Assembly (NCBI RefSeq): GCF_032681285.1
Contig: NZ_CP136336.1
Span: 2,591,001 to 2,655,000 of the forward strand
Length of the DNA stretch: 64,000 bases
Reading direction: 5' to 3'
Origin: Piscinibacter gummiphilus
Lineage (GTDB): Bacteria > Pseudomonadota > Gammaproteobacteria > Burkholderiales > Burkholderiaceae_C
Within the stretch, counting starts at the first letter, position 1. The number at the start of each line of letters is the position of its first letter. Position numbers and translations under genes: made by a program. A model generated the notes under the pieces. The model made no database searches. It worked only from the letters and a program-made list of their open reading frames with translations, and was not told where the DNA came from. Positions 18,577 through 26,032 of the stretch are shown piece by piece.

Positions 18577-19872
18577 TCACAACAGATCGCGCAGCCGGTA
18601 GTACGCCATGCCGAGCACGAGCGCGGGCGTGCGCAGCAGGCGGCCTCCGGGGAAGGGGCGATGCTTGAGCCGCGCGTAGACATCGAAACGCTCGGCTTGC
18701 CCCGCGATGGCTTCGGCGACGAGCCTGCCTGCCAGCCCGGTGAGGGCCACGCCGTGTCCCGAGAAGCCTTGCAGGTAGTACACGTTGGGGTGCAGGCGCC
18801 CGAAATCGGGCGCACGGTTCATCGTGATGTCGACGAAGCCGCCCCATGCATGGGCGACGCGTGCGTTCGCGAGCTGCGGAAAGGTCTGCGCCATGCGCCG
18901 CTGCATGCTGGCGGCCAGGTTGGCCGGCGTGGCGGTGCTGTAGCTCACGCGGCCGCCATAGAGCATGCGGTGGTCGGCGGTCGGGCGGAAGTAGTCGAGC
19001 ACGAAATTCGTGTCGCAAACAGCCGAGCGGCTGGGGATGAGGCGCTGGAGCAGGGCGGGGTCGAGCGGCTCGGAGGCAATGATGTAGGTACCGACCGGCA
19101 TGATGCGGTCGGCCAAGGCGGGTGCGAGGCCCTGCAGGTAGACATTGCCGGCGAGCAGCACGTGCGCGGCGTGCACATCGCCGTGCGGTGTGTGCAGGCG
19201 CACGGTCGAGCCGGGCGTGATGGCGGTGACGGGTGTGCCTTCATGGATCTGCACGCCCAGCTCGCGCGCGGCGCGGGCCAGGCCCAGCGTGTACTTGAGC
19301 GGATTCAGGTGGCCGGAGCGTGGGTCGTGATAACCGCTGTGAAAGCACGGGCTGTCGATCCAGCGGGAGATCTCGGCTGGTGCGATCCACGTCGTGTCAT
19401 ACCCGTGGCGGCGCTGCATCTGTTCGAGCCAGTCCTGCAGGGCCCGCCCTTTGCGCGCACTGACGGCGAGACTCAGATAGCCGGGCTGCCACTCGCACTC
19501 GATGCCGAAGCGGGCGCTGCGCTGCGCGATCAGGTCCAGTGCTTCGAGCGTTGTGTTCCACACCATGCGGGCGTCGGCGTCGCCGAGCTGCGCTTCGATG
19601 GTGGACAGGTCGCAGGCGAGCCCCGCGATGGCTTGGCCGCCGTTGCGGCCCGAAGCACCCGTGCCCACCTGGCGCGCTTCGAGCACCGCCACGCGGTAAC
19701 CCCGGTCGGCCAGCTCGATGGCGGCCGACAGCCCCGCAAGTCCGGCGCCGACGATGGCCACGTCGCACGCGAGATCGCCCTGCAGCGGGGGCTGTGGCGT
19801 CGGGCGCGCGGCCGTCGCGTCGTAGTACGAATCGCGGGCCAGCGCCTGGTCGGTGGCGAGAAAACCCACCAC
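18577..19872 (-). CDS. puuB: Gamma-glutamylputrescine oxidoreductase (FAD-dependent, PuuB)
   Basis: This 431-aa FAD enzyme of the DAO/GlyOx family has the dinucleotide motif VAIVGAGLAGLSAAIELADR (about residues 39-58), VLEARQVGTGASGRNGG and a C-terminal YLQGFSGHGVALTGLAGRL FAD-closing segment. PuuB oxidises gamma-glutamylputrescine to gamma-glutamyl-gamma-aminobutyraldehyde, releasing ammonia and hydrogen peroxide. It lies 7 bp after the omega-aminotransferase stop, so those two genes are clearly co-transcribed. The early YYDATA is typical of the PuuB/OrdL group. Confidence 0.9.
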   Translation of the reverse strand: MVGFLATDQALARDSYYDATAARPTPQPPLQGDLACDVAIVGAGLAGLSAAIELADRGYRVAVLEARQVGTGASGRNGGQAIAGLACDLSTIEAQLGDADARMVWNTTLEALDLIAQRSARFGIECEWQPGYLSLAVSARKGRALQDWLEQMQRRHGYDTTWIAPAEISRWIDSPCFHSGYHDPRSGHLNPLKYTLGLARAARELGVQIHEGTPVTAITPGSTVRLHTPHGDVHAAHVLLAGNVYLQGLAPALADRIMPVGTYIIASEPLDPALLQRLIPSRSAVCDTNFVLDYFRPTADHRMLYGGRVSYSTATPANLAASMQRRMAQTFPQLANARVAHAWGGFVDITMNRAPDFGRLHPNVYYLQGFSGHGVALTGLAGRLVAEAIAGQAERFDVYARLKHRPFPGGRLLRTPALVLGMAYYRLRDLL

Positions 19873-19879
19873 GAGAGCG

Positions 19880-21184
19880 TCAGGCGGCGCGCTTCAAGGC
19901 ATCGGAGATCGTGCCGATGATCTGGTCGATGTGCTGGTTTTCGATGATGAGCGGCGGCGAGAGGGCGATCGTGTCGCCGGTGGTGCGGATCAGCACGCCC
20001 TTTTCCCAGCAGTCGAGGAAGACCGAGAACGCGCGCTTGCCCGGCTGCCCGTCGATCGGCTTGAGTTCGATGCCGCCGACGAGGCCGATGTTGCGAACGT
20101 CGATCACGTTCGGGTGGTCGCGCAGCGAATGCACTACGTTCTCGAAGGTGGCGGCCATCTTCGCGCCACGGGTCAGCAGGCCTTCATCGGCGTAGGTGTC
20201 GAGCGTGCCGAGTGCGGCGGCGCAGGCGAGTGGGTGGCCCGAGTAGGTGTAGCCGTGGAAGAACTCGATCAGGTGCTCCGGGCCGGTCATGAACGCGTCG
20301 TGGATCTTCTGGCTCGCGAACACGGCGCCCATCGGCACGCAGCCGTTGGTCAGGCCCTTGGCAACCGTCATCAGGTCGGGCGTCACGCCGAAATGCGTGG
20401 CGGCGAAGGGCGAGCCGAGTCGGCCGAAGCCGGTGATGACCTCGTCGAAGATCAGGAGGATGCCGTGCTTGTCGCAGATGGCGCGCAGGCGCTCCAGGTA
20501 GCCCTTGGGCGGGATCAGCACGCCAGTCGAGCCCGCGACCGGCTCGACGATCACGGCGGCGATGGTCGAGGCGTCGTGCAGCGCGACGAGGCGCTCCAGG
20601 TCGTCGGCCAGGTCGGCGCCGTGCTCGGGCTGGCCGCGGGTGAAGAGGTTGCGGGTGTCGTGCGTGTGGCGGATGTGGTCGACGCCCGCGAGCATTGCGC
20701 CAAACATCTTGCGGTTGGCGACCATGCCGCCCACCGAGATGCCGCCGAAGTTGACCCCGTGGTAACCGCGCTCGCGGCCGATGAGGCGGGTGCGCTGCCC
20801 TTCGCCGCGCACTCGGTGGTAGGCGAGGGCGATCTTGAGCGCGGTGTCGACCGACTCGGATCCCGAATTCGTATAGAAGACCTTGCTGAGGCCGGGCGGC
20901 GTGAGCTTCACCAGGCGCTCGGCCAACTCGAACTGCTTGGGGTGGCCCATGTTGAAGGGCGGGGCGAAGTCCATTTCGGCGGCCTGTGCGCGGATCGCCT
21001 CCACGATCTTCGGCCGCGCATGCCCCGCGTTTACGCACCAGAGGCCAGCCACGCCGTCGAGCACCTTGCGGCCTTCGGGGGTCCAGAAATGCATGCCTTC
21101 GGCGCGGGAGATGAGGCGCGGTGCTTGCTTGAACTGCCGGTTGGCAGTGAAGGGCATCCAGTAGGCGTCGAGCTGGTCGTTCAT
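19880..21184 (-). CDS. Omega-amino acid:pyruvate aminotransferase (class III)
   Basis: This 434-aa PLP enzyme opens with YWMPFTANRQFK, the signature of beta-alanine/omega-amino-acid:pyruvate transaminases. FYTNSGSESVDTALK, HGVNFGGISVGG, FDEVITGFGR and the PLP lysine in TVAKGLTNG (about residue 276) follow. It is the first gene of the minus-strand array. No PuuE/GabT-type GABA transaminase is visible, so this enzyme may convert the GABA made by PuuD to succinate semialdehyde (inference). Beta-alanine, made from spermidine or propanediamine, is the other likely substrate. GAGGAGTGC precedes the start. Confidence 0.85.
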   Translation of the reverse strand: MNDQLDAYWMPFTANRQFKQAPRLISRAEGMHFWTPEGRKVLDGVAGLWCVNAGHARPKIVEAIRAQAAEMDFAPPFNMGHPKQFELAERLVKLTPPGLSKVFYTNSGSESVDTALKIALAYHRVRGEGQRTRLIGRERGYHGVNFGGISVGGMVANRKMFGAMLAGVDHIRHTHDTRNLFTRGQPEHGADLADDLERLVALHDASTIAAVIVEPVAGSTGVLIPPKGYLERLRAICDKHGILLIFDEVITGFGRLGSPFAATHFGVTPDLMTVAKGLTNGCVPMGAVFASQKIHDAFMTGPEHLIEFFHGYTYSGHPLACAAALGTLDTYADEGLLTRGAKMAATFENVVHSLRDHPNVIDVRNIGLVGGIELKPIDGQPGKRAFSVFLDCWEKGVLIRTTGDTIALSPPLIIENQHIDQIIGTISDALKRAA

Positions 21185-21378
21185 CTTTGCACTCCTCAGA
21201 GGGTGTGATTTATGGGTTGAATCAAATGGCCGTGGAACGGAGGGTTTGCGAATGAGCGGCGAGCCATCGTCGGGTGATCGTACGACTGCCGCGTTGTGCC
21301 GTCAGGCGGGCCGAGGATTCCACGTTGAGCACGATCAGTGTTGTCGCCGCTTTTCCACATCGAGGAATTGGCGTTTCA

Positions 21379-21426
21379 CGATATGAGAGCCTGCGTTGTT
21401 GCGCCGCCGCAATTTCTCTCATATCG
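21379..21426. repeat. Perfect 11-bp inverted repeat with 26-bp spacer
   Basis: The arms CGATATGAGAG (21379-21389) and CTCTCATATCG (21416-21426) are exact reverse complements. The arm centres are 37 bp apart, roughly three and a half helical turns. Neither arm is itself a palindrome. It could be a pair of opposed binding sites for a regulator of aceA or of the divergent array, or an RNA hairpin if transcribed. Confidence 0.7.
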
Positions 21427-21492
21427 GAAGAAATGATTTCGTATACAGAAACAAATGCGCTAACTTGTTGATTTAATTCACTTCGACGGCGT

Positions 21493-21515
21493 GTCTTATA
21501 TAAGACATAAGTCTT
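21493..21515. promoter_or_regulatory. Triple alternating half-site operator upstream of aceA
   Basis: The sequence reads GTCTT-ATAT-AAGAC-ATAA-GTCTT, three half-sites in alternating orientation with 4-bp spacers. The first two form a perfect 14-bp palindrome (21493-21506). Its centre could double as a -10 region (TATAAG at 21499, with a weak TTCACT 16 bp upstream). The end lies 78 bp before the aceA ATG. This looks like a regulator binding site that controls isocitrate lyase. The protein that binds is not identifiable here. Confidence 0.6.
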
Positions 21516-21592
21516 CCCCTTCTCGCGTTGCGCCGCTATCCTTCTTGCAGTTTTCCGACGCGTTCGTTTTCTCTCAACCTCTGGAGTTCGTC

Positions 21593-22909
21593 ATGACCAG
21601 TCAGACCCGTGAGCAACAAATTGCCGCCCTTGAAAAGGATTGGGCCACCAACCCGCGCTGGAAGGGCGTGAAGCGCGGCTATTCCGCCGCCGACGTCGTG
21701 CGCCTGCGCGGCAGCCTGCAGCCTGAGTACACGCTGGCCAAGCGCGGCGCTGAAGTGCTGTGGGACAAGGTCAATGGCAGCGCCAAGAAGGGCTACGTGA
21801 ACGCGTTCGGCGCCATTACCGCCGGCCAAGCCATGCAGCAGGCCAAGGCTGGCCTCGAGGCCGTGTACCTGTCGGGCTGGCAAGTCGCCGCCGACGGCAA
21901 CACCTCGGAAACCATGTACCCCGACCAGTCGCTGTACGCCTACGACTCGGTGCCGACCATGGTTCGCCGCATCAACAACACCTTCAAGCGTGCCGACGAG
22001 ATCCAGTGGTCGCGCGGCATCGGCCCGGGCCACAAGGAGTTCATCGACTACTTCCTGCCCATCGTGGCTGACGCGGAAGCCGGCTTCGGCGGCGTGCTGA
22101 ACGCCTTCGAACTGATGAAGAACATGATCGCCGCGGGCGCTGCCGGCGTGCACTTCGAAGACCAGCTGGCCGCCGTGAAGAAGTGCGGCCACATGGGTGG
22201 CAAGGTGCTCGTGCCGACGCAAGAAGCCTGCGAGAAGCTGATCGCTGCCCGCTTCGCCGCTGACGTCATGGGCGTGCCGACCATCGTGCTGGCCCGCACC
22301 GACGCTGAAGCTGCGAACCTGATCACGAGCGACCACGACGCCAACGACAAGCCCTTCCTGACCGGCGAGCGCACGCAAGAAGGCTTCTACCGCGTGAAGA
22401 ACGGCCTCGAGCAGGCCATCAGCCGCGGTGTTGCCTACGCGCCGTACGCCGACCTCGTGTGGTGCGAAACCGGCACGCCGGACATCGGCTTCGCCCGTGA
22501 ATTCGCCCAAGCCGTGCACGCCAAGTGCCCGGGCAAGCTGCTGTCGTACAACTGCTCGCCGTCGTTCAACTGGAAGAAGAACCTCGACGACAAGGCCATC
22601 GCCGAGTTCCAGCAGAAGCTGTCGGACCTGGGCTACAAGTACCAGTTCATCACCCTGGCTGGCATCCACATCAACTGGTACAACACGTTCCAGTTCGCCC
22701 ACGCCTATGCCCGCGGCGAAGGCATGAAGCACTACACGGAAATGGTGCAGGAGCCCGAATTCGCAGCTCGCGAGCGCGGCTACACCTTCGTGTCGCACCA
22801 GCAGGAAGTGGGCGCCGGTTACTTCGACGACGTGACCACCGTGATCCAGGGCGGTTCGTCCTCGGTCAAGGCGCTGACCGGCTCGACGGAAGAAGAGCAG
22901 TTCCACTGA
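21593..22909 (+). CDS. aceA: Isocitrate lyase
   Basis: This 438-aa enzyme splits isocitrate into glyoxylate and succinate, the first step of the glyoxylate shunt needed for growth on acetate, fatty acids and other two-carbon sources. The catalytic KKCGHMGGK motif is present with the cysteine at about residue 198. Other family marks are [17 protein letters not shown]-like VHFEDQ and [12 protein letters not shown]. Length matches the short bacterial isocitrate lyases. The ATG at 21593 has CTGGAG upstream and discards an unneeded N-terminal extension. Codon use looks strongly biased, as expected for a highly expressed gene. A strong intrinsic terminator follows. No malate synthase is in the window. 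Confidence 0.97.
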   Translation: MTSQTREQQIAALEKDWATNPRWKGVKRGYSAADVVRLRGSLQPEYTLAKRGAEVLWDKVNGSAKKGYVNAFGAITAGQAMQQAKAGLEAVYLSGWQVAADGNTSETMYPDQSLYAYDSVPTMVRRINNTFKRADEIQWSRGIGPGHKEFIDYFLPIVADAEAGFGGVLNAFELMKNMIAAGAAGVHFEDQLAAVKKCGHMGGKVLVPTQEACEKLIAARFAADVMGVPTIVLARTDAEAANLITSDHDANDKPFLTGERTQEGFYRVKNGLEQAISRGVAYAPYADLVWCETGTPDIGFAREFAQAVHAKCPGKLLSYNCSPSFNWKKNLDDKAIAEFQQKLSDLGYKYQFITLAGIHINWYNTFQFAHAYARGEGMKHYTEMVQEPEFAARERGYTFVSHQQEVGAGYFDDVTTVIQGGSSSVKALTGSTEEEQFH

Positions 22910-22957
22910 TCTTCTTCAACTCAGCTCTTCGATGAGCTGTTGATGTAGTGGGTTGAG

Positions 22958-22989
22958 GCCCGAGAGTCTTTTGGCTCTCGGGCTTTTTT
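22958..22989 (+). terminator. Rho-independent terminator of aceA
   Basis: A perfect 9-bp stem (GCCCGAGAG at 22958-22966, CTCTCGGGC at 22975-22983) with an 8-nt loop is followed directly by six T residues. The T-tract exists only in the plus direction, so it ends aceA transcripts and not those of the convergent dehydrogenase. A smaller hairpin (CAGCTC/GAGCTG, 22922-22939) precedes it. Confidence 0.93.
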
Positions 22990-22995
22990 CTTGGG

Positions 22996-24144
22996 CTACA
23001 TCGACGCGGCGATGATCTCGCGGTACTCGCCCTCCGTGGCCACGCGCGGGTTGGTCTTGTGGCAGTGATCCTTCATCGCGCCTTCGATGATGCGGTCGAA
23101 GAGGTCTTCGCCGACACCCATCGCGCGCAGGCCGGACGGCAGGCCCAGCCGGCGGTTCAGATCGCGCAGCGCTTCGGCCAGCTCCGTGCCCTTCGAGTCG
23201 CACGAGCCGATGCCGATGGCGTGCGCCATGCGTTGCAGCCGCTGCTCCTTCTGGATCGACCCGGCCGCCGCGTTGAACTTCACCACCTCGGGCAGGAACA
23301 TCGCGTTGAGCGTGCCGTGATGCAGCTTCGGGTTGGCTCCGCCCAGGCTGTGGCTGAGCGAATGCACCGCGCCGAGACCTTTCTGGAAGGCCATCGCGCC
23401 TTGCATGCTGGCGCTCATCATGTTCCAGCGGGCCTCGCGGTCGGCGCCGTTTTCAGTCGCACGCACGATGTGCTTCCATCCGCGCTCCAGGCCGTCGAGC
23501 GAGATCCCGTCGGCGGGTGGGTTCACGGCCGGGGCCATGAAGGTTTCCATGCAGTGGGCGATGGCGTCCATGCCGGTGGCGGCGGTGAGCAGCGGGGGCA
23601 GGCCCATCGTCAGTTCGGGGTCGCAGATCGCGGTCTTGGGCAGCAGGTGCCAGCTGTGGAAGCCGAGCTTGCGGCCGTCGTCGACGATCACGATGGCGCC
23701 TCGTGCGACTTCGCTGCCGGTGCCGGCCGTGGTGGGCACGGCGATCACGGGGGCGACGGCCTCGGTGATCTTGGGACTGCCGCCTTCGATGGTGGCGTAG
23801 GTCTTCAGCGGGCCGGGGTGCGTGGCGGCGATGGCAACGCCCTTCGCGAGATCGATGCTCGACCCGCCGCCGACCGCGATGAGGCCATCGCAGCCTTCGC
23901 GCTTGTAGATCTCGACGGCCGCACGCACCGCCGCTTCGGTGGGGTTGAACGGCGTCTGGTCGAACACCGCATGCGAAACCTTGCCGAGCGCAGCCAGGGC
24001 CTTGTCGAGCACGCCGGCCGCGCGGATGCCGGGGTCGGTGACGACCAGGGGCTTCTTCATGCCGGTGCGTTCGCACTCCTGCGGCAGCAGGCTCACGGTG
24101 CCGAAGTCGAGCTGGATCTGGGTCAGGTAGTAGATGAAGGCCAT
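22996..24144 (-). CDS. Iron-containing alcohol dehydrogenase, 4-hydroxybutyrate dehydrogenase-like
   Basis: This 382-aa group III dehydrogenase has VGGGSSIDLAKG for NAD(P) binding, PTTAGTGSEVARGAI, and metal ligands in TGMDAIAHCMET, HSLSHSLGG and LHHGTLNA. The N-terminus (MAFIYYLTQIQLDFG) and overall sequence resemble the Ralstonia eutropha 4-hydroxybutyrate dehydrogenase as I remember it. That enzyme interconverts 4-hydroxybutyrate and succinate semialdehyde. The call would link it to the GABA branch of the neighbouring putrescine pathway. Other short-chain diols or hydroxy acids remain possible. It is convergent with aceA and divergent from the esterase gene. Confidence 0.75.
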   Translation of the reverse strand: MAFIYYLTQIQLDFGTVSLLPQECERTGMKKPLVVTDPGIRAAGVLDKALAALGKVSHAVFDQTPFNPTEAAVRAAVEIYKREGCDGLIAVGGGSSIDLAKGVAIAATHPGPLKTYATIEGGSPKITEAVAPVIAVPTTAGTGSEVARGAIVIVDDGRKLGFHSWHLLPKTAICDPELTMGLPPLLTAATGMDAIAHCMETFMAPAVNPPADGISLDGLERGWKHIVRATENGADREARWNMMSASMQGAMAFQKGLGAVHSLSHSLGGANPKLHHGTLNAMFLPEVVKFNAAAGSIQKEQRLQRMAHAIGIGSCDSKGTELAEALRDLNRRLGLPSGLRAMGVGEDLFDRIIEGAMKDHCHKTNPRVATEGEYREIIAASM

Positions 24145-24175
24145 GTTGGAACTGCTGACGCGAGAGGAGGGGAGC

Positions 24176-24193
24176 GGCCAGTATGCTCTGGCC
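24176..24193. repeat. Short dyad in the divergent dehydrogenase/esterase spacer
   Basis: GGCCAG (24176-24181) and CTGGCC (24188-24193) are perfect 6-bp arms around a 6-nt spacer in the 89-bp divergent region. It may be an operator shared by both genes. The evidence is only the symmetry and position. Confidence 0.35.
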
Positions 24194-24233
24194 CTCCGCC
24201 CGGCTCCATCGGGTCATCCCATAAAGCTCACGC

Positions 24234-25172
24234 GTGAGTCGCCATCTCCTGACCCCCTCCATGCGCAGCCTGCTCGAGCGCATTCACCGCGCCGGCGTGC
24301 CGCCTCTCTATTCGCTGCCGGTGCGCGAGGCGCGAAAGGCCTACACGTTGCGCTCGGAAGTGCTCGACCTGCCGCGCGCGCCGCTCGCGCGTGTCGAAGA
24401 CATCACCATCCCCGCAGCCGATGGCACCCCGCTCGCCGCGCGCCTGTATGCGCCCTCCAGCGCCGTGTTGCCCGTGATGCTCTACACGCACGGGGGCGGC
24501 TTCACCATCGGCAACCTCGAAACGCATGACAGCCTGTGCCGCCAGCTCGTGCTGCGCAGCGGCGTCGCGGTGGTGGCGCTGCATTACCGGCTCGCGCCCG
24601 AACACCGTTTCCCCGTTGCGGTGGAAGACAGCTGGTCGGCCATGACCTGGCTGGCGCGACACGGCGCCACGCTCGGGCTCGACGGCACCCGCCTCGCCGT
24701 GGGCGGCGACAGCGCCGGTGGCACGCTCGCCGCCGTGTCGGCCCTGCATGCCCGCGACATTGGCCTGCCACTCGCCCTGCAGCTGCTCATCACCCCCGGC
24801 ACCACCGCGCATCAAGACACCGCCTCGCACGAGCAGTTCGAAAGCGGCTTCCTGCTCGAAGGCGAGGGCATCGCCTGGTTCTTCAACCACTACATCGACC
24901 GCGCCCACCGCGACGACTGGCGCTTCGCGCCGCTCAACGCCGACGATGCCGAAGGCGTGGCGCCGGCCTGCATCATCCTTGCCGAGTGCGACCCGCTGGT
25001 CGACGAAGGCATCGCCTACGCCGACAAGCTGCGTGCCGCGGGCGTGCCGGTCGAGCTCGAGCTCTACCGCGGCGTGACGCACGACTTCATCAAAATGGGG
25101 CGGGCGCTGCCCGAGGCGATCGCCGCACTCGACGCCGCCGCCCTGGCTCTCAAGAAAGCGCTAGCACCATGA
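24234..25172 (+). CDS. Alpha/beta hydrolase, hormone-sensitive-lipase family esterase
   Basis: This 312-aa protein has the HSL-family oxyanion motif HGGGF (in YTHGGGFTIG), the nucleophile motif GDSAGG, an AECDPLVDEG segment carrying the catalytic aspartate and a GVTHDFI segment carrying the histidine. These enzymes hydrolyse short to medium acyl esters. No signal peptide is seen, so it should be cytoplasmic. It starts with GTG at 24234 and no good ribosome-binding site. The ATG at 24261 (MRSLLERIH) is an alternative. Its stop overlaps the next start as ATGA, so esterase and thioesterase-acetyltransferase are made together. Confidence 0.88.
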   Translation: MSRHLLTPSMRSLLERIHRAGVPPLYSLPVREARKAYTLRSEVLDLPRAPLARVEDITIPAADGTPLAARLYAPSSAVLPVMLYTHGGGFTIGNLETHDSLCRQLVLRSGVAVVALHYRLAPEHRFPVAVEDSWSAMTWLARHGATLGLDGTRLAVGGDSAGGTLAAVSALHARDIGLPLALQLLITPGTTAHQDTASHEQFESGFLLEGEGIAWFFNHYIDRAHRDDWRFAPLNADDAEGVAPACIILAECDPLVDEGIAYADKLRAAGVPVELELYRGVTHDFIKMGRALPEAIAALDAAALALKKALAP

Positions 25173-26032
25173 AAAGAAACGAGTTCCGCTTTGCCGAACG
25201 CCTGCGTGTGCGCTGGGCCGAGGTCGACATGCAGAAGATCGTCTTCAACGGCCACTACCTGATGTACTTCGACACGGCCGTGGGCAGCTACTGGCGCGCA
25301 CTGGCGATGCCCTACACCGAGACCATGGAGTACCTGGGCGGTGATCTCTTCGTGCGCAAGTCGACCCTCGAGTACATGGGCTCGGCGCGCTATGACGACG
25401 TGCTCGACGTCGGCGTGCGTTGCGCGCGCATCGGCAATTCGTCGCTGATCTTCCAGTGCGCAGTCTTCCGCAACGACCAGGCGCTCGTCACGGGCGAGCT
25501 GGTCTATGTGTTTGCCGACCCGGCCACGCAGACCTCCAAGCCGGTGCCGCAGGAGCTGCGTGAAGTGCTGCAAGGCTTCGAAGCCGGCAAGGCGATGGTC
25601 GATGTGCGGGTGGGAGGCTGGAGCGAGCTGGGCAAGGACGCACGCCAGATCCGCACCGCCGTCTTCATCGAAGAGCAGGGCATCCCGAAAGACATGGAGT
25701 GGGACGAGGCGGACCCCGACCCGGGCTGCGTGCACGCCGTGGCCTACAACCGGTTCGGCCAGCCGCTGGCCACCGGGCGTCTGCTGGAGCATGTGCCGGG
25801 CGTCGCCAAGATCGGCCGCATGGCGGTGTCACAGACGATGCGGGGCAGCGGCGTCGGCCAGTCGGTGCTGGAAGCGCTGATGAAAGCTGCCCGCGAACAG
25901 GGCTACCGCGAAGCGGTGCTGCATGCGCAGATGTCGGCCGCGGCCTTCTACACGCGGGCAGGCTTCGTCACGCGCGGGGCGATGTTTGAAGAGGTCGGGA
26001 TTCCGCACATCGAAATGGTGCGGACCCTCTGA
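25169..26032 (+). CDS. Fusion of a YbgC/FadM-type acyl-CoA thioesterase and a GNAT acetyltransferase
   Basis: This 287-aa protein has two domains. Residues about 1-135 form a 4HBT hotdog: RVRWAEVDMQKIVFNGHY contains the aspartate equivalent to the YbgC catalytic residue, followed by YFDTAVGSYWRAL. Residues about 145-287 form an ElaA-like GNAT fold, with IRTAVFIEEQGIP, the acetyl-CoA loop RGSGVGQSVLEAL and AAAFYTRAGFVTRG. There is no stop or frame change between, so this is one polypeptide. The thioesterase may release a small acyl group while the GNAT part acetylates an unknown amine (inference). It overlaps the upstream esterase by 4 bp and ends back to back with the NRDE gene at a shared TGATCA. 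Confidence 0.85.
   Translation: MKRNEFRFAERLRVRWAEVDMQKIVFNGHYLMYFDTAVGSYWRALAMPYTETMEYLGGDLFVRKSTLEYMGSARYDDVLDVGVRCARIGNSSLIFQCAVFRNDQALVTGELVYVFADPATQTSKPVPQELREVLQGFEAGKAMVDVRVGGWSELGKDARQIRTAVFIEEQGIPKDMEWDEADPDPGCVHAVAYNRFGQPLATGRLLEHVPGVAKIGRMAVSQTMRGSGVGQSVLEALMKAAREQGYREAVLHAQMSAAAFYTRAGFVTRGAMFEEVGIPHIEMVRTL

Larger units (their letters stand above)
21185..21592. promoter_or_regulatory. 408-bp AT-richer divergent control region between the aminotransferase array and aceA
   Basis: No convincing gene lies here. The stretch is visibly richer in A and T than its neighbours and contains two strong dyad elements described separately (21379-21426 and 21493-21515). It also holds a near-palindrome TTTC-GTATACA-GAAA around 21437-21451. 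It must hold the promoters of both the minus-strand putrescine array and the plus-strand aceA gene. Confidence 0.7.

Noticed and set aside
18453..18815. In-frame extension of puuD into the puuB region
   Set aside because: It overlaps puuB, is low in similarity to the family and holds the likely promoter region.
14843..21184. Possibility that the two class III aminotransferases are a recent duplication
   Set aside because: Their N-terminal signatures and PLP-loop contexts differ (TFAKGVTSGY versus TVAKGLTNG) and they fit distinct subfamilies.
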